Assembly: GCF_001690185.1 (NCBI RefSeq)
Contig: NZ_LZGN01000018.1
Span: 1 to 64,000, forward strand
Source: Gilliamella sp. wkB308
GTDB taxonomy: Bacteria > Pseudomonadota > Gammaproteobacteria > Enterobacterales > Orbaceae
Direction of reading: 5' to 3'
DNA length: 64,000 nt
In this document: positions 36,764 through 47,167 of the stretch, in pieces
Layout: each line of letters starts with the position of its first letter
Numbering within the stretch: the stretch's first letter is position 1
The notes under the pieces: generated by a model
Told to the model about the DNA's origin: nothing
Seen by the model: the letters and a program-made list of their open reading frames with translations, nothing else
The model's database searches: none
Translations under genes and position numbers: made by a program

Positions 36764-37565
36764 ACTAATAACCAATAAGGAGTTATCCAGAACGTTTTGG
36801 CGTTCATTTACAGCTGAATGGTCATGGAATTATGAACGACAAATGAACTTAGGCTATTCCTATGCGATGCGACCAGCTTTAGATAAGATTTACAGTCATA
36901 ATAAAATCGAACTCACTGATGCCTATCAACGACATTTAGAATTTTATAACGTCACACCATGGTTAATTACCTTTCCACTAGGTATTTGTATTGCCATGGA
37001 AGAACAAAATGCCACCGATAGTGCTTTTGATAAAAGCGCTATCAATGATGTCAAAATTGCACTAATGGGACCTTTAAGTGGTCTGGGGGATTCGTTCTTT
37101 TGGGGAACATTACGTGTTATTGCAACAGGTATTGGTACCTCTTTAGCACTGGAAGGTAATATTCTCGGCCCACTTCTTTTTTTACTTATCTTTAATGTAC
37201 CTGCCATTTTAGCCCGTTATTTTGGTTTACTTATAGGCTATAACATTGGCGCATCTTTTATTGAAAAGGTTCAAAAGACAGGTTTAATGGATAAATTATC
37301 CTATGGAGCATCTGTGTTAGGGCTATGTGTGGTCGGCGCCATGGTTGCTACTATGGTGACATTAAATATGCCGTTAAAAATTGGGTCTGGCGATGATTCA
37401 GCCTCACTACAAGATATCTTCAATGGAATTGTACCGCAAATTTTGCCTTTGATGTTTACGCTATTCATCTTCATGTTAGTCAAAAAAGGGATTAAAGCGC
37501 ATTGGATACTACTACTTATTGCCGCAATCGGGATTTTAGGGGCATGGAGTGGATTATTGGGATAA
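36744..37565 (+). CDS. PTS mannose-family EIID membrane component
   Basis: This 273-residue EIID protein has SFTAEWSWNYERQMNLGYSY, ALMGPLSGLGDSFFWGTLR and C-terminal hydrophobic helices. It overlaps EIIC by 20 bases. An in-frame ATG at 36750 is an alternative start. Confidence 0.93.
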   Translation: MKMKSSKLITNKELSRTFWRSFTAEWSWNYERQMNLGYSYAMRPALDKIYSHNKIELTDAYQRHLEFYNVTPWLITFPLGICIAMEEQNATDSAFDKSAINDVKIALMGPLSGLGDSFFWGTLRVIATGIGTSLALEGNILGPLLFLLIFNVPAILARYFGLLIGYNIGASFIEKVQKTGLMDKLSYGASVLGLCVVGAMVATMVTLNMPLKIGSGDDSASLQDIFNGIVPQILPLMFTLFIFMLVKKGIKAHWILLLIAAIGILGAWSGLLG

Positions 37566-37578
37566 TTAGGAAATAAAA

Positions 37579-38664
37579 ATGAAAAGTATCGCAGACTATG
37601 TCGCCTTAGAGCCAGAATTTTATCAAAGCATATTAGATCATTATCAATCGTTATTTGCTGATCAGATTGATTTAAATATTGAAAAGTCACTTCAATCGAT
37701 TGTCATTTTTGCCACAGGGTCAAGTGCCAATGCCGCTTATGGCGCCAGACCATTGATGAGTAAAATATTAAAAATCCCTGTTTATATTGAAGATCCTTCA
37801 ATGGCAGCAAACTACTTACACTATAATGACGCTAATACACTCTATTTTGCCATATCACAAGGTGGGGAAAGCTATTCCACCATTCATTTGGTTGAACAAT
37901 TTATTAAAAAAAATCGAACTATTTATACCCTCACTAGCAATTCTAACAGTCCGATATATAACATCAGCAATCATGTTTTATCAATGGGGATGCCAGTTGA
38001 AGAAATGCCCTATGTCAGTGCTGGCTATAGTGTCATTATTCTTGATTTAATGTTGATTGCGTTAATTATTGGTCAAAAAACAGGATGTTTGGATAAGCAA
38101 CAATTTGAAAGTTATCTTAAACAAATACAGGATATTACGACATCATTGCCACAAGTTATCCTACAATCACAATCATGGGTAAATCATCATCTCAGACAAT
38201 TTAATCACGCTAAACGAGTGATTTTTATTGGCTATGGTGCAACTTATGGTGTCGCCCGTGAAGGAGAAACTAAATTCACCGAAACGGTTCGTAACACGGC
38301 GTTCGGAAAAGAATTGGAAGAGTATATGCATGGCCCTTATCTTGGCTTACATCCTGATGATTACATCATATTTATTGAACCAAAAGGATTATTAGAAGAA
38401 AGAGCCGTAGCATTAAAAACCTTTTTGAATCGCTATGTAAAACAGGTAATAACCCTATATGCACAGCACTCGAATTCTATTACTGAGCACGATCTAAACT
38501 TTGATATCCATTGTGATGAATTATTAACATCATTATTTATGACTATTCCTATTCATCTACTCAGTTACCAACTATCCCAGTTAAAGGGTCATAATCTAGA
38601 AAAATCAACTTATCCAGAATTTGATGAAATCACTAAATCCAAAATTAAGAGGGTCACCGTATGA
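37579..38664 (+). CDS. SIS-domain protein, GfrE/FrlB-like deglycase (first of two)
   Basis: This 361-residue protein has two SIS (sugar isomerase) domains. Landmarks are FATGSSANAAYGARPLM (about 50-66), ISQGGESYSTI in the phosphosugar-binding loop, and GYGATYGVAREGETKFTET in the second half. In the glucoselysine/fructoselysine systems of Salmonella, mannose-type PTS genes sit with two SIS deglycases (GfrE, GfrF) that split phosphorylated Amadori compounds. The layout here is the same, so a role in cleaving an imported phosphorylated amino-sugar or glycated amino acid is likely. The exact substrate is inference. It overlaps the next gene by 4 bases. Confidence 0.78.
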   Translation: MKSIADYVALEPEFYQSILDHYQSLFADQIDLNIEKSLQSIVIFATGSSANAAYGARPLMSKILKIPVYIEDPSMAANYLHYNDANTLYFAISQGGESYSTIHLVEQFIKKNRTIYTLTSNSNSPIYNISNHVLSMGMPVEEMPYVSAGYSVIILDLMLIALIIGQKTGCLDKQQFESYLKQIQDITTSLPQVILQSQSWVNHHLRQFNHAKRVIFIGYGATYGVAREGETKFTETVRNTAFGKELEEYMHGPYLGLHPDDYIIFIEPKGLLEERAVALKTFLNRYVKQVITLYAQHSNSITEHDLNFDIHCDELLTSLFMTIPIHLLSYQLSQLKGHNLEKSTYPEFDEITKSKIKRVTV

Positions 38665-39659
38665 GAAAATTTGACGAACAAAAAGAGCTTAACAGTATGA
38701 ATGGCGCATTAAAATTACGTCCGTTTATTAATCAGTTTATTGATCAGATTCATGAACGAGGTTATCGTAATATCTGTTGGTTAGGCATTGGTGGCACTTA
38801 TGCTTCATCAATGCAAGCCGTCGTTCATATGAAAGAAAAATCTGCACTAGAAACTTTTGTGCAACATGCTGCGGAATATTTGGTAACCGGCAATAAGCGA
38901 ATAACCAAAGATACATTAATAATCATCTCCTCTGTGACTGGCTCAACACAAGAAGTCGTTGAGGCTATCGATAAAATTCAAAAAGAAGTCGGCTCAACAG
39001 TATTAGCCTTTTTAGATAATGCTGATTCACCATTAGGCAAAATGGTAGATCACGTTATTTCTTATCCGATGAATGAACAGTTAAAATTCTTTATGACCGC
39101 TGACCGACTGATGTATTTAGCCGGTGAATTTCCAGACTATGATGAATTTTATCAACAAATGGATCAACATTTTGCCAAAAATATTGTTGCTGTTGCCAAA
39201 AAAGCCGATGCCTTTGGACAAGAAGTTGCGCAAAAACATCACGATGATACCATGCATTACTTTGTTGGAGCTGGTAATCAATGGGGAGCAACCTATTCAC
39301 ATGCTATGTGTTACTGGGAAGAACAGCATTGGTTACGTTCAAAATCAATCGAATCTGCTGAATTTTTTCATGGAACATTAGAAATTATAGATAGGGATAC
39401 GGCTGTTACTGTCTACGTTGGTGAAGATAGTCAGCGCTCACTTAGTGAAAGAGTAGCTAAATTTTTACCACAAATCTGCGCCAATTACACCATAATCGAT
39501 ACTAAAGATTATGAATTGCCGGGTATTTCTGAAAAATATCGGGGGCACTTATCTCCATTTGTTTTTCGTGCTATTAATAACCGAATTGATGCTTATGTCG
39601 AACACCTCAATCGTCATCCAATGTCAATCCGTCGTTATTATCGTTGCTTAGATTACTAA
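38661..39659 (+). CDS. SIS-domain protein, FrlB/GfrF-like fructoselysine-6-phosphate deglycase (second of two)
   Basis: This 332-residue SIS protein resembles E. coli FrlB: LGIGGTYASSMQAVV, SVTGSTQEVVEAI, IESAEFFHGTLEI (compare the FrlB ESGEF-HGPLEI segment) and a C-terminal RRYYRCLDY. FrlB converts fructoselysine-6-phosphate to lysine and glucose-6-phosphate. With the PTS and the first SIS enzyme it completes a probable pathway for uptake and breakdown of Amadori products. It follows the first SIS gene with a 4-base overlap. Confidence 0.78.
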   Translation: MRKFDEQKELNSMNGALKLRPFINQFIDQIHERGYRNICWLGIGGTYASSMQAVVHMKEKSALETFVQHAAEYLVTGNKRITKDTLIIISSVTGSTQEVVEAIDKIQKEVGSTVLAFLDNADSPLGKMVDHVISYPMNEQLKFFMTADRLMYLAGEFPDYDEFYQQMDQHFAKNIVAVAKKADAFGQEVAQKHHDDTMHYFVGAGNQWGATYSHAMCYWEEQHWLRSKSIESAEFFHGTLEIIDRDTAVTVYVGEDSQRSLSERVAKFLPQICANYTIIDTKDYELPGISEKYRGHLSPFVFRAINNRIDAYVEHLNRHPMSIRRYYRCLDY

Positions 39660-39671
39660 AAGGAGTCGTGC

Positions 39672-40106
39672 ATGATTGCAGTATTAGTAAGTACTCACGG
39701 CACAATGGCTAACAGTTTAATTGAAACGGCTGAAATGATATGCGGTAAGCAAACTCAATGTGAAGCTGTTCCCTTTTTAATGGGACAATCGCTAGATGAT
39801 TTTCAACAGCAAATTGAACAAAAGTTAGCAACGTTAACTAAATCGGGATCAGCCATTTTATGCTTAGTTGATTTAAAAGGCGGTACGCCTTTTAATACTC
39901 TTGTTAAACTGATCCCAAATTACCCGATGATGGAAATTATCACTGGCGTTAATATTCCAATGCTATTGTCCACCTTTATGCTTAGAGCGGATAAAAATGA
40001 TCTAATTGATTTATTGACAGAAGTCATCGATTCATCAGTACAAAGTATTGAGCGATATAATTTAAATTCAATTAGTAACAATAACGGTCAAGATGAGGAA
40101 TTTTAA
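39672..40106 (+). CDS. PTS mannose-family EIIA component
   Basis: This 144-residue EIIA-Man-type phosphocarrier has His9 in VSTHGTMA as the phosphorylation site and the conserved LVDLKGGTPFNT. It takes phosphate from HPr and gives it to the EIIB at 35442. Placed last in the operon rather than next to EIIB. Confidence 0.93.
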   Translation: MIAVLVSTHGTMANSLIETAEMICGKQTQCEAVPFLMGQSLDDFQQQIEQKLATLTKSGSAILCLVDLKGGTPFNTLVKLIPNYPMMEIITGVNIPMLLSTFMLRADKNDLIDLLTEVIDSSVQSIERYNLNSISNNNGQDEEF

Positions 40107-40380
40107 TTATACGATTAATGAATAATAATTGAGGCAAATCTATTTTAGTATGCTAAAAATAAAATTTGCCTTAACTCAATGCTACCTTTTCAAGTTGGTT
40201 ATAATATAAAATATCTTTATTATTCATATAAATGTATTCATCTCAAAACGAGTTAAATATAACGCCATGTTATTATTTTATAACCTACAAAAATAATTCT
40301 TATCTTGCTTGTTTTATGATGATATTTTGCTTTAATAGTAAAAAGTCTCTTGGTATAACATCTACTTTTGGAAATAAAAT

Positions 40381-41484
40381 ATGAAAAATGTTGGTTTTGT
40401 TGGATGGCGTGGAATGGTGGGGTCGGTTCTGATGCAACGTATGGTTGAAGAACACGATTTTGATTATATTAATCCTATTTTCTTTTCGACTTCACAAGCA
40501 GGGCAAGCTGCACCTAGTTTTGGCGGTAAAACAGGAACATTGCAAAGTGCCGATAATATTGAAGCATTAAAAGCGTTAGATATTATCGTGACTTGCCAAG
40601 GTGGAGATTATACTTCTGAAATTTATCCGAAACTACGTGCTTCGGGGTGGCAAGGATATTGGATTGATGCAGCATCTACATTGCGTATGGAAGATGATGC
40701 CATTATCGTATTAGATCCTGTCAATAAAGCGAATATTCAAACTGCATTGGACAAAGGTATTAAAACCTTTGTCGGCGGGAATTGTACAGTCAGTTTAATG
40801 TTAATGTCACTGGGTGGTTTATTTGCTGAAAATTTGATTGATTGGGTATCGGTATCAACTTATCAAGCGGCTTCTGGTGGTGGTGCTCGCCATATGCGTG
40901 AACTTTTAACGCAAATGGGGATGTTAAATGCTGAAGTTGCCAAAGAACTACAAGATCCACATTCTTCTATTTTAGATATTGAACGAAAAGTAACCCAAAA
41001 AATGCGTGATGGAAGTTTGCCAACCGATAATTTTGGTGTACCACTTGCTGGAAGTTTAATTCCTTGGATCGATAAAGCATTGGATAATGGACAAAGTAAA
41101 GAAGAGTGGAAAGGTCAATCTGAAACCAACAAAATTTTAGGTACTAATCAAATTATTCCTGTAGATGGACTATGTATTCGTATTGGTGCTTTGCGCTGTC
41201 ATAGTCAGGCATTTACCATCAAGCTGAAAAAAGACATTAGCGTGCCGGAAATTGAAAAAATACTTGCTGCACATAATGATTGGGTAAAAGTGATACCTAA
41301 TGATCGAGAATTATCAATGAAAGAGTTAACGCCAGCAGCCGTTACCGGTACATTAACCACTCCTGTTGGTCGTTTGCGTAAACTGAATATGGGTAAAGAC
41401 TATTTATCAGCATTTACCGTTGGGGATCAGTTATTGTGGGGGGCTGCAGAACCGTTACGAAGGATGTTACGCATCTTAGCTTAA
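40381..41484 (+). CDS. asd: aspartate-semialdehyde dehydrogenase
   Basis: Asd reduces aspartyl phosphate to aspartate semialdehyde on the way to lysine, diaminopimelate, methionine and threonine. The 367-residue protein has an N-terminal NADP-binding VGWRGMVGS, catalytic Cys135 in GGNCTVSLM and the active-site His in [11 protein letters not shown], as in E. coli Asd (367 residues, Cys135). Monocistronic, with a terminator 20 bases after the stop. Confidence 0.97.
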   Translation: MKNVGFVGWRGMVGSVLMQRMVEEHDFDYINPIFFSTSQAGQAAPSFGGKTGTLQSADNIEALKALDIIVTCQGGDYTSEIYPKLRASGWQGYWIDAASTLRMEDDAIIVLDPVNKANIQTALDKGIKTFVGGNCTVSLMLMSLGGLFAENLIDWVSVSTYQAASGGGARHMRELLTQMGMLNAEVAKELQDPHSSILDIERKVTQKMRDGSLPTDNFGVPLAGSLIPWIDKALDNGQSKEEWKGQSETNKILGTNQIIPVDGLCIRIGALRCHSQAFTIKLKKDISVPEIEKILAAHNDWVKVIPNDRELSMKELTPAAVTGTLTTPVGRLRKLNMGKDYLSAFTVGDQLLWGAAEPLRRMLRILA

Positions 41485-41504
41485 TGGTTAGCTGATAGCA
41501 TGTT

Positions 41505-41534
41505 AAAACAGCTCGATCTTCTCGGGCTGTTTTT
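41505..41534 (+). terminator. asd terminator
   Basis: AACAGCTCGA and TCGGGCTGTT form a 10-bp stem with one G-T pair (loop TCTTC), flanked by A and T runs, so it may serve both asd and the convergent nagC. Confidence 0.85.
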
Positions 41535-41550
41535 GAACTTAAAAAGTTAT

Positions 41551-42780
41551 TTATGCTACATCATGTTCGAGCAAAATCATCAAAAGTGATCCATTAAATA
41601 ACGCTTGTTGCACTAATGCAAATGCACCAATTGCCGAGCGGTCATTGAGTGAAGAGCAGTTAATTGAAAGATTCTTTCTTAAATCTTCTAAACTCAGTGA
41701 GTTTAAAGCGCTATTTACTGTATCTAAAAGTATTTCTGTCGCTTTGGTTAGTTCACCTGCTAATACAATTCGTTGTGGGTTAAAAATATTGACCATAATA
41801 GCGACTGCTCGACCTAAATTTTCGCCTGCATCTTTAACTAACTTAGTGGCAAGCTCATCCCCTTGATTGGCTAATTGGCAAATGTTGACGATATCACAAC
41901 AATCTTTTGTTAATTTAGTCGTATAACCTTGATCAATCATCTGTTTTGCTCGTCGTTCGATGGCATCATTAACAACTCGGTTTTCCAAACAACCAAAATT
42001 ACCACAATGACAGCGTTCACCTAACGCATCGACTTGAATATGTCCCACCTCGCAAGCACTTTGATTATGGTTAGTCAGTAATTGTTGATTGACAATAACA
42101 CCTGATCCGACACCACGATGAACACGAATTAAAATTGAATCATCGACATCTTGCGTAGAACCAAAATAATTTTCGGCTAATGCTAGACTTTGGATATCAT
42201 TGCCTAAAAAAATAGAAACATTGAATTGTTTCTGCAATATATCGGCTAAAGGCCATGCTTTAACTTGAATATGAGGTGTATATCGAACAATTCCTCTTAC
42301 AGAATCAATCAATCCAGGTAGAACCACTGATATAGCAATAAGATGCTTAATCTTTTTACTATTTTTTTGAATAAATTGTTCAATTAATGTAATTAAATAT
42401 TCTTGTGTTTGTTGCTGTGAAAAAACGGTAAGAGGATACACTTCAAAAACTAAACTATTTGCTCCAAGATCATAGAGTTCAATGGTGACATGCGAACGAC
42501 TTAATTGAATAGCAATGGCTTGATAATAATCAAACTTGGCTTGAATGGAAACAGCAGGTCTTCCGCCAGTTGATTGCTGGGCATCAACTTCTTTTATTAG
42601 TTTATTCTTAAGTAGCTGTCGGGTAATTTTGGTAATGCTGGCTGGGGCTAAATGACTGATTTCGGCTAACTGGATACGAGAAATGGGAGCTTGCTGAACA
42701 ATTAAACGATAAATCATAGCATAATTTAATTGTTTAATTAGTTCAGCATTTCCAACTAAATTCAGATAATTAAATGTCAT
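41551..42780 (-). CDS. nagC: ROK-family repressor NagC
   Basis: NagC represses the N-acetylglucosamine genes and responds to GlcNAc-6-phosphate. The 409-residue protein has an N-terminal helix-turn-helix (RIQLAEISHLAPASITKITR), a ROK domain and a zinc-binding CHCGNFGC. The start at 42780 fits the E. coli NagC N terminus (GNAELIKQLN close behind) and has GAGAA upstream; an ATG at 42801 is also in frame. Last gene of nagBAC, as in E. coli, with likely operators at 44813-44929. Confidence 0.92.
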   Translation of the reverse strand: MTFNYLNLVGNAELIKQLNYAMIYRLIVQQAPISRIQLAEISHLAPASITKITRQLLKNKLIKEVDAQQSTGGRPAVSIQAKFDYYQAIAIQLSRSHVTIELYDLGANSLVFEVYPLTVFSQQQTQEYLITLIEQFIQKNSKKIKHLIAISVVLPGLIDSVRGIVRYTPHIQVKAWPLADILQKQFNVSIFLGNDIQSLALAENYFGSTQDVDDSILIRVHRGVGSGVIVNQQLLTNHNQSACEVGHIQVDALGERCHCGNFGCLENRVVNDAIERRAKQMIDQGYTTKLTKDCCDIVNICQLANQGDELATKLVKDAGENLGRAVAIMVNIFNPQRIVLAGELTKATEILLDTVNSALNSLSLEDLRKNLSINCSSLNDRSAIGAFALVQQALFNGSLLMILLEHDVA

Positions 42781-42816
42781 ATTTTTTCTCAATACTATCA
42801 TTAATTATCTGATATT

Positions 42817-43959
42817 CTAACGGGTGATTTCTCCATTAACAACCGTTTTAGTTATCGTAAAGTCTCGATTAAAAACAACTAAGTTGGCAATTTTACCTTC
42901 ACTAATACTACCAAGTTGTTTATCTACACCAATTGCTTTAGCTGGGTAAAGTGTTGCCATTCTTAATGCTTCATCTAATGCAATACCCACATATTCAACA
43001 GCATTTTTAACTGCATCAATCATGGTTAATGCAGAGCCGCCAAGCGTGCCTTTATCGTCAACGCATAGCCCATCTTTATAATAAATGGTTTTACCTGCAA
43101 AAACAGCAGAAGACAAATTAGAACCAGCTAACAACATTGCATCTGTAATTAAAATTAAGTGATCTTTCTTAATTTTATGGCTATTGCGAATGTTTGCCCA
43201 ACTTACATGATGTCCATCGGCAATAATACCAACATATACTTCTGGTTCATCATAGATTGCACCAACGACCCCAGGTTCACGTCCTGAAATATAAGGCATC
43301 GCATTAAATAGGTGAGTGCCTAATCGAATTCCATCATTAAAGCCACGACGACAGTCATCGTAATGACCATTGGAGTGACCGACAGAAACATGAATTCCTG
43401 CATTAACTAATTGTTTAATAAAATGGCTTTCAACTCTTTCTGGCGCAAGAGTAATGATTTTAATCACATCAGCGTTTTCACATAGGAAATCAATCATTTT
43501 TTGTGAAGGTAAACGAATAATGTTTTCGTCATGAATTCCTTTCTTTTCAGGACTAATATAAGGACCTTCAAGATGTAAACCTAATGCTTGATTAGGATGC
43601 CGAGCTAAGTATTCACGCATGACCTCAACCGCTTTTATCATAAATTCATCTGTTGATGTGATTAAAGTCGGTAAATAGCTAGTACAACCATAAATAAGGT
43701 TGGTCGCTTGCATCGCTTCTAATGTTTCAACACTTAATGCGTCGAGTGTCTCATTAAATTGCACACCGCCACATCCATTGACTTGAATATCAATAAATCC
43801 AGGCGCAACTATCGCTCCTTGTAGATCTTCAATTTTGATATTGTCGGGTAAATTATCTTGTTTACAAATTTTGTCAATTTTATCACCGTCGATAATAACA
43901 GCATGATTTTCAAGAATCTCATAACCGGTATAAATACGACAATTTGTTAATGCATACAT
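42817..43959 (-). CDS. nagA: N-acetylglucosamine-6-phosphate deacetylase
   Basis: NagA removes acetate from GlcNAc-6-phosphate. The 380-residue amidohydrolase contains [13 protein letters not shown], the metal-site motifs LHLEGPYIS and VSVGHSNG, and the catalytic Asp in LITDAML. It lies 11 bases after nagB and produces the glucosamine-6-phosphate that NagB uses. Confidence 0.97.
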   Translation of the reverse strand: MYALTNCRIYTGYEILENHAVIIDGDKIDKICKQDNLPDNIKIEDLQGAIVAPGFIDIQVNGCGGVQFNETLDALSVETLEAMQATNLIYGCTSYLPTLITSTDEFMIKAVEVMREYLARHPNQALGLHLEGPYISPEKKGIHDENIIRLPSQKMIDFLCENADVIKIITLAPERVESHFIKQLVNAGIHVSVGHSNGHYDDCRRGFNDGIRLGTHLFNAMPYISGREPGVVGAIYDEPEVYVGIIADGHHVSWANIRNSHKIKKDHLILITDAMLLAGSNLSSAVFAGKTIYYKDGLCVDDKGTLGGSALTMIDAVKNAVEYVGIALDEALRMATLYPAKAIGVDKQLGSISEGKIANLVVFNRDFTITKTVVNGEITR

Positions 43960-43970
43960 TGAGTTATCCT

Positions 43971-44777
43971 TTATAAAATGGTCACTTTAAGATTGTCTGC
44001 TTCCATTTGTTTGAAATATTTTAATGTTTTTACTTTAAGGTCATCAGTGCTTGGTTCATCACAAACAATAATAGATGCTGGGTGCATTTGTAATGCTGAT
44101 ACTGTCCATAAATGATTAATTGAACCTTCAACGCCGGCTTGTAATGCTAAACTTTTGTTATGACCACAGACTAATAAAATCACTTCTTGCGCATCCATTA
44201 AAGTGGCGACACCAATAGTTAATGCATGCTTTGGAACTTGATTCACATCATTATCAAAGAAACGTGAATTGGCAATGCGAGTATCTTCAGTTAGCGTTTT
44301 AATACGCGTGCGTGAGCAAAGCGACGAGCCTGGTTCATTAAAAGCAATATGTCCATCTTGACCAACACCGCCGACAAAAATATTAATTTTGCCATAAGAT
44401 TTGATTTTTTCTTCATATTGACGACACTCTTGAGCAATATCGGTTGCATTACCATTTAATATATGGATATTGTTTTTCTCGATATCAATATGGTTAAAAA
44501 AGTTTTCATGCATAAAAGTATGATAACTTTGTGGATGATCTTCAGGAATACCAACATATTCATCCATATTAAACGTCACCACATGTTTAAAGCTAACATC
44601 ACCTGCTTGGTAGTGTTTGATCAGTTGTTGATACATCACTAATGGCGAGCTACCGGTTGGTAAGCCTAACAAAAACGGACGATCCGCTGTCGGTTTAAAT
44701 TGGTTAATTTTATTCACAATACGTTGAGCAACCCAAGCGCCCACTTCTTGAGCATTTTCTAAAGGAATAAGCCTCAT
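43971..44777 (-). CDS. nagB: glucosamine-6-phosphate deaminase
   Basis: NagB converts glucosamine-6-phosphate to fructose-6-phosphate and ammonia. The 268-residue protein shows [23 protein letters not shown] with the catalytic Asp, and [19 protein letters not shown]. Length and motifs match E. coli NagB (266 residues). First gene of nagBAC, divergent from nagE. Confidence 0.97.
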   Translation of the reverse strand: MRLIPLENAQEVGAWVAQRIVNKINQFKPTADRPFLLGLPTGSSPLVMYQQLIKHYQAGDVSFKHVVTFNMDEYVGIPEDHPQSYHTFMHENFFNHIDIEKNNIHILNGNATDIAQECRQYEEKIKSYGKINIFVGGVGQDGHIAFNEPGSSLCSRTRIKTLTEDTRIANSRFFDNDVNQVPKHALTIGVATLMDAQEVILLVCGHNKSLALQAGVEGSINHLWTVSALQMHPASIIVCDEPSTDDLKVKTLKYFKQMEADNLKVTIL

Positions 44778-44812
44778 TAGATACCACCTTTTCTGATATA
44801 ATTAGAACCACT

Positions 44813-44929
44813 TCTTTTTTTTTGAAGTAAAATATGTTGACTGTATTTTACTATATTAGAGCAATTAATCAAAAAAAAGCGTGATAAAAATCACATATAT
44901 TGAATAATTAATTTGCGAAGTAAAATAAT
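44813..44929. promoter_or_regulatory. nagB/nagE control region: two NagC-like boxes and a CRP site
   Basis: GAAGTAAAAT occurs twice, at 44824-44833 and 44917-44926, each inside an imperfect A/T-rich palindrome resembling a NagC operator; the copies are exactly 93 bases apart, close to nine helical turns. Between them, CGTGA-TAAAAA-TCACA (44877-44898) is a good CRP site. The arrangement fits NagC looping across both promoters with CRP activation, as known from E. coli. Confidence 0.7.
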
Positions 44930-45027
44930 ATAATATGAAATAGAATGGATCGTTTACTGATATCTGAAGATGCATAACAAATCATCATGTTTAGATATAG
45001 TTTAAATAAATATAAGAGGTTAAACTT

Positions 45028-46527
45028 ATGGGAATTTTAGCTTATATGCAACGTATTGGGCGCTCATTAATGGTGCCAGTTGCAGTTCTACCTGCTGCAG
45101 CAATACTTCTAGGGATTGGATATTGGATCAATAGCGTTGAATGGGGCGCAAATAGTATTGCGGCGACATTTTTAATAAAATCTGGTGGCGCTATCATTGA
45201 TAACATGCCAATTTTATTTGCTATTGGTGTTGCATATGGTATGTCTAAAGACAAAGACGGTGCAGCTGCACTTTCTGGATTAGTCGGATTTTTGATTATT
45301 ACAACATTATTATCGCCAAATTCAATTGCACTTTTTGAAGGTGTCGATACTAGTGTTGATGGTTGGCAAACGCAAATATCTCCTGCATTTGCGAAAATCA
45401 ATAACCAATTTATTGGTATTTTAGTGGGTATTATCTCAGCTGAACTCTATAACAAATTTAGTACGGTTGAGTTACATAAAGCGTTAGCTTTTTTTAGTGG
45501 CAAACGACTTGTTCCGATTATTGTTTCTATCGTAATGCTACTTATTTCTGTCATATTTTATTTTATCTGGCCAATTATTTTTGAAGCATTAGTAAAATTT
45601 GGTGAATCGATTAAGAATTTAGGTGCGGCAGGTGCAGGGGTATATGGCTTCTTTAACCGTATATTAATTCCAGTTGGTTTACATCATGCCCTTAACTCAG
45701 TATTTTGGTTTGATGTTGCTAATATTAACGATATTCCAAATTTCTTGGCTGGTCAAAGTGCGATAGATTCTGGTAAAGCTGTTGTAGGTATTACCGGACG
45801 TTATCAAGCAGGATTCTTCCCAATTATGATGTTTGGTTTACCGGGTGCTGCTTTAGCCATGTATCACACAGCTAAAAAAGGCAATAAAGACAAAACCGCA
45901 TCAATTATGTTAGCGGCTTCTTTTGCAGCATTCTTTACCGGGATTACAGAACCGCTTGAATTTGCGTTCATGTTTGTTGCACCTGTACTTTATGTTATTC
46001 ATGCAATTTTAACGGGTATTTCACTCTTTATTGCTGCAACAATGCAATGGATATGTGGATTTGGTTTCAGTGCCGGTTTAATCGATATGTTACTGCAATC
46101 TGGAAATCCTTTGGCAGTGCATTGGTATATGCTCATTCTTCAAGGTTTAGTGTTCTTTGTGGTTTACTATGTTGCGTTCCGCTTTATCATTGTTAAATTT
46201 AACCTTAAAACCCCAGGTCGTGAAGATGAAGACAGTACGGCACAATCATCAACAAACGAAACGGATAAACCAGCGCAAACGGCAGTGGATACCACAGAGC
46301 TTGCTGAACAATATTTAGCTATTGTTGGTGGTAAAGAAAACTTAACTAATATTGATTCTTGTATCACTCGGTTGCGTTTGAGTGTAAAAGATTCTGATTT
46401 AGTTGATGAAGCAGCGGCTAAAGCTTTAGGTGCAATGGCTGTGATTAAATTAGGTAAAACAGGTGTGCAAATTGTTGTAGGTCAACAAGCTGAAAAGATT
46501 GCAGATCAAATGAAAAAATTAGTTTAA
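45028..46527 (+). CDS. nagE: N-acetylglucosamine-specific PTS EIICB component NagE
   Basis: This 499-residue transporter has an EIIC domain (about 1-385; MQRIGRSLMVPVAVLPAAAI, GLHHALNSVFW, GITEPLEFAFMFVAP) and a C-terminal EIIB domain with phospho-Cys445 in IDSCITRLRLS. E. coli NagE also carries an EIIA domain (648 residues in all); that is missing here, so phosphate must come from a separate EIIA-Glc. Divergent from nagBAC and probably NagC/CRP controlled. Confidence 0.95.
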   Translation: MGILAYMQRIGRSLMVPVAVLPAAAILLGIGYWINSVEWGANSIAATFLIKSGGAIIDNMPILFAIGVAYGMSKDKDGAAALSGLVGFLIITTLLSPNSIALFEGVDTSVDGWQTQISPAFAKINNQFIGILVGIISAELYNKFSTVELHKALAFFSGKRLVPIIVSIVMLLISVIFYFIWPIIFEALVKFGESIKNLGAAGAGVYGFFNRILIPVGLHHALNSVFWFDVANINDIPNFLAGQSAIDSGKAVVGITGRYQAGFFPIMMFGLPGAALAMYHTAKKGNKDKTASIMLAASFAAFFTGITEPLEFAFMFVAPVLYVIHAILTGISLFIAATMQWICGFGFSAGLIDMLLQSGNPLAVHWYMLILQGLVFFVVYYVAFRFIIVKFNLKTPGREDEDSTAQSSTNETDKPAQTAVDTTELAEQYLAIVGGKENLTNIDSCITRLRLSVKDSDLVDEAAAKALGAMAVIKLGKTGVQIVVGQQAEKIADQMKKLV

Positions 46528-46561
46528 ACGATAACTACTTAAACTATCACCATTAATTAAT

Positions 46562-46605
46562 CCGCCTTATTCGTCATGCTTAACGACAAAATAAGGCGGT
46601 TTTTT
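46562..46605 (+). terminator. nagE terminator
   Basis: CCGCCTTAT and ATAAGGCGG form a 9-bp perfect outer stem with an inner TCGT/ACGA pairing, followed by six T, 35 bases after nagE. Confidence 0.9.
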
Positions 46606-46796
46606 AATTTTCTTTATTTAGTTCTACCCTTCGATATTCCTATTTGTGTCCGTTGCATTTGATTTGATAACTAGTTATTGCATTTCTAAATATGGCTTAG
46701 TCTGATGTTAATCAAACTAGATTAGTCTTAATTGAAAGGATGTTGCGAGTGAAACAATTTTTTAATAATGAAGCAGATTAAACATTTAGTATTAAA

Positions 46797-47150
46797 TTAG
46801 AATGTTAAAATGACATCTTGCTCATCAAGCAATTGATTTAAATCGTAATGGTTAATCACTTTAGTGGTAATATTAAAGGTGGAATCAGAAAGATTATGCG
46901 ATTTTAATGCTGACTCACTCACGTAAACATCTTCAATATCATAAAGTTCAAGCATATTGAATGTGGCGATATAGTCGCGCATCAAAATGAGATCAGGTTG
47001 CTGATCAGGTAATAGATGAAAAATGCCTTTATCGGTAAAGATGACCGTAATATGATTTAAAGCAGACAATGCTAAAGCCAAATCAAGTGCTTCTCGACCT
47101 TTGGCACTACCATGAGGGGAAGAATGAATAATAATGGCAATGTTTTTCAT
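46797..47150 (-). CDS. tusC: sulphur-relay protein TusC
   Basis: TusC (DsrF-like) is a structural subunit of the TusBCD complex that relays persulphide sulphur for 2-thiolation of tRNA wobble uridine. The 117-residue protein has SSPHGSAKGREALD, FHLLPDQQPD and RDYIATFNMLELYDIE, very like E. coli TusC. The start at 47150 aligns with the E. coli N terminus and has GGCGG 8 bases upstream. No tusB follows. Confidence 0.93.
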   Translation of the reverse strand: MKNIAIIIHSSPHGSAKGREALDLALALSALNHITVIFTDKGIFHLLPDQQPDLILMRDYIATFNMLELYDIEDVYVSESALKSHNLSDSTFNITTKVINHYDLNQLLDEQDVILTF

Positions 47151-47167
47151 ATCATTAACCGCCATGT

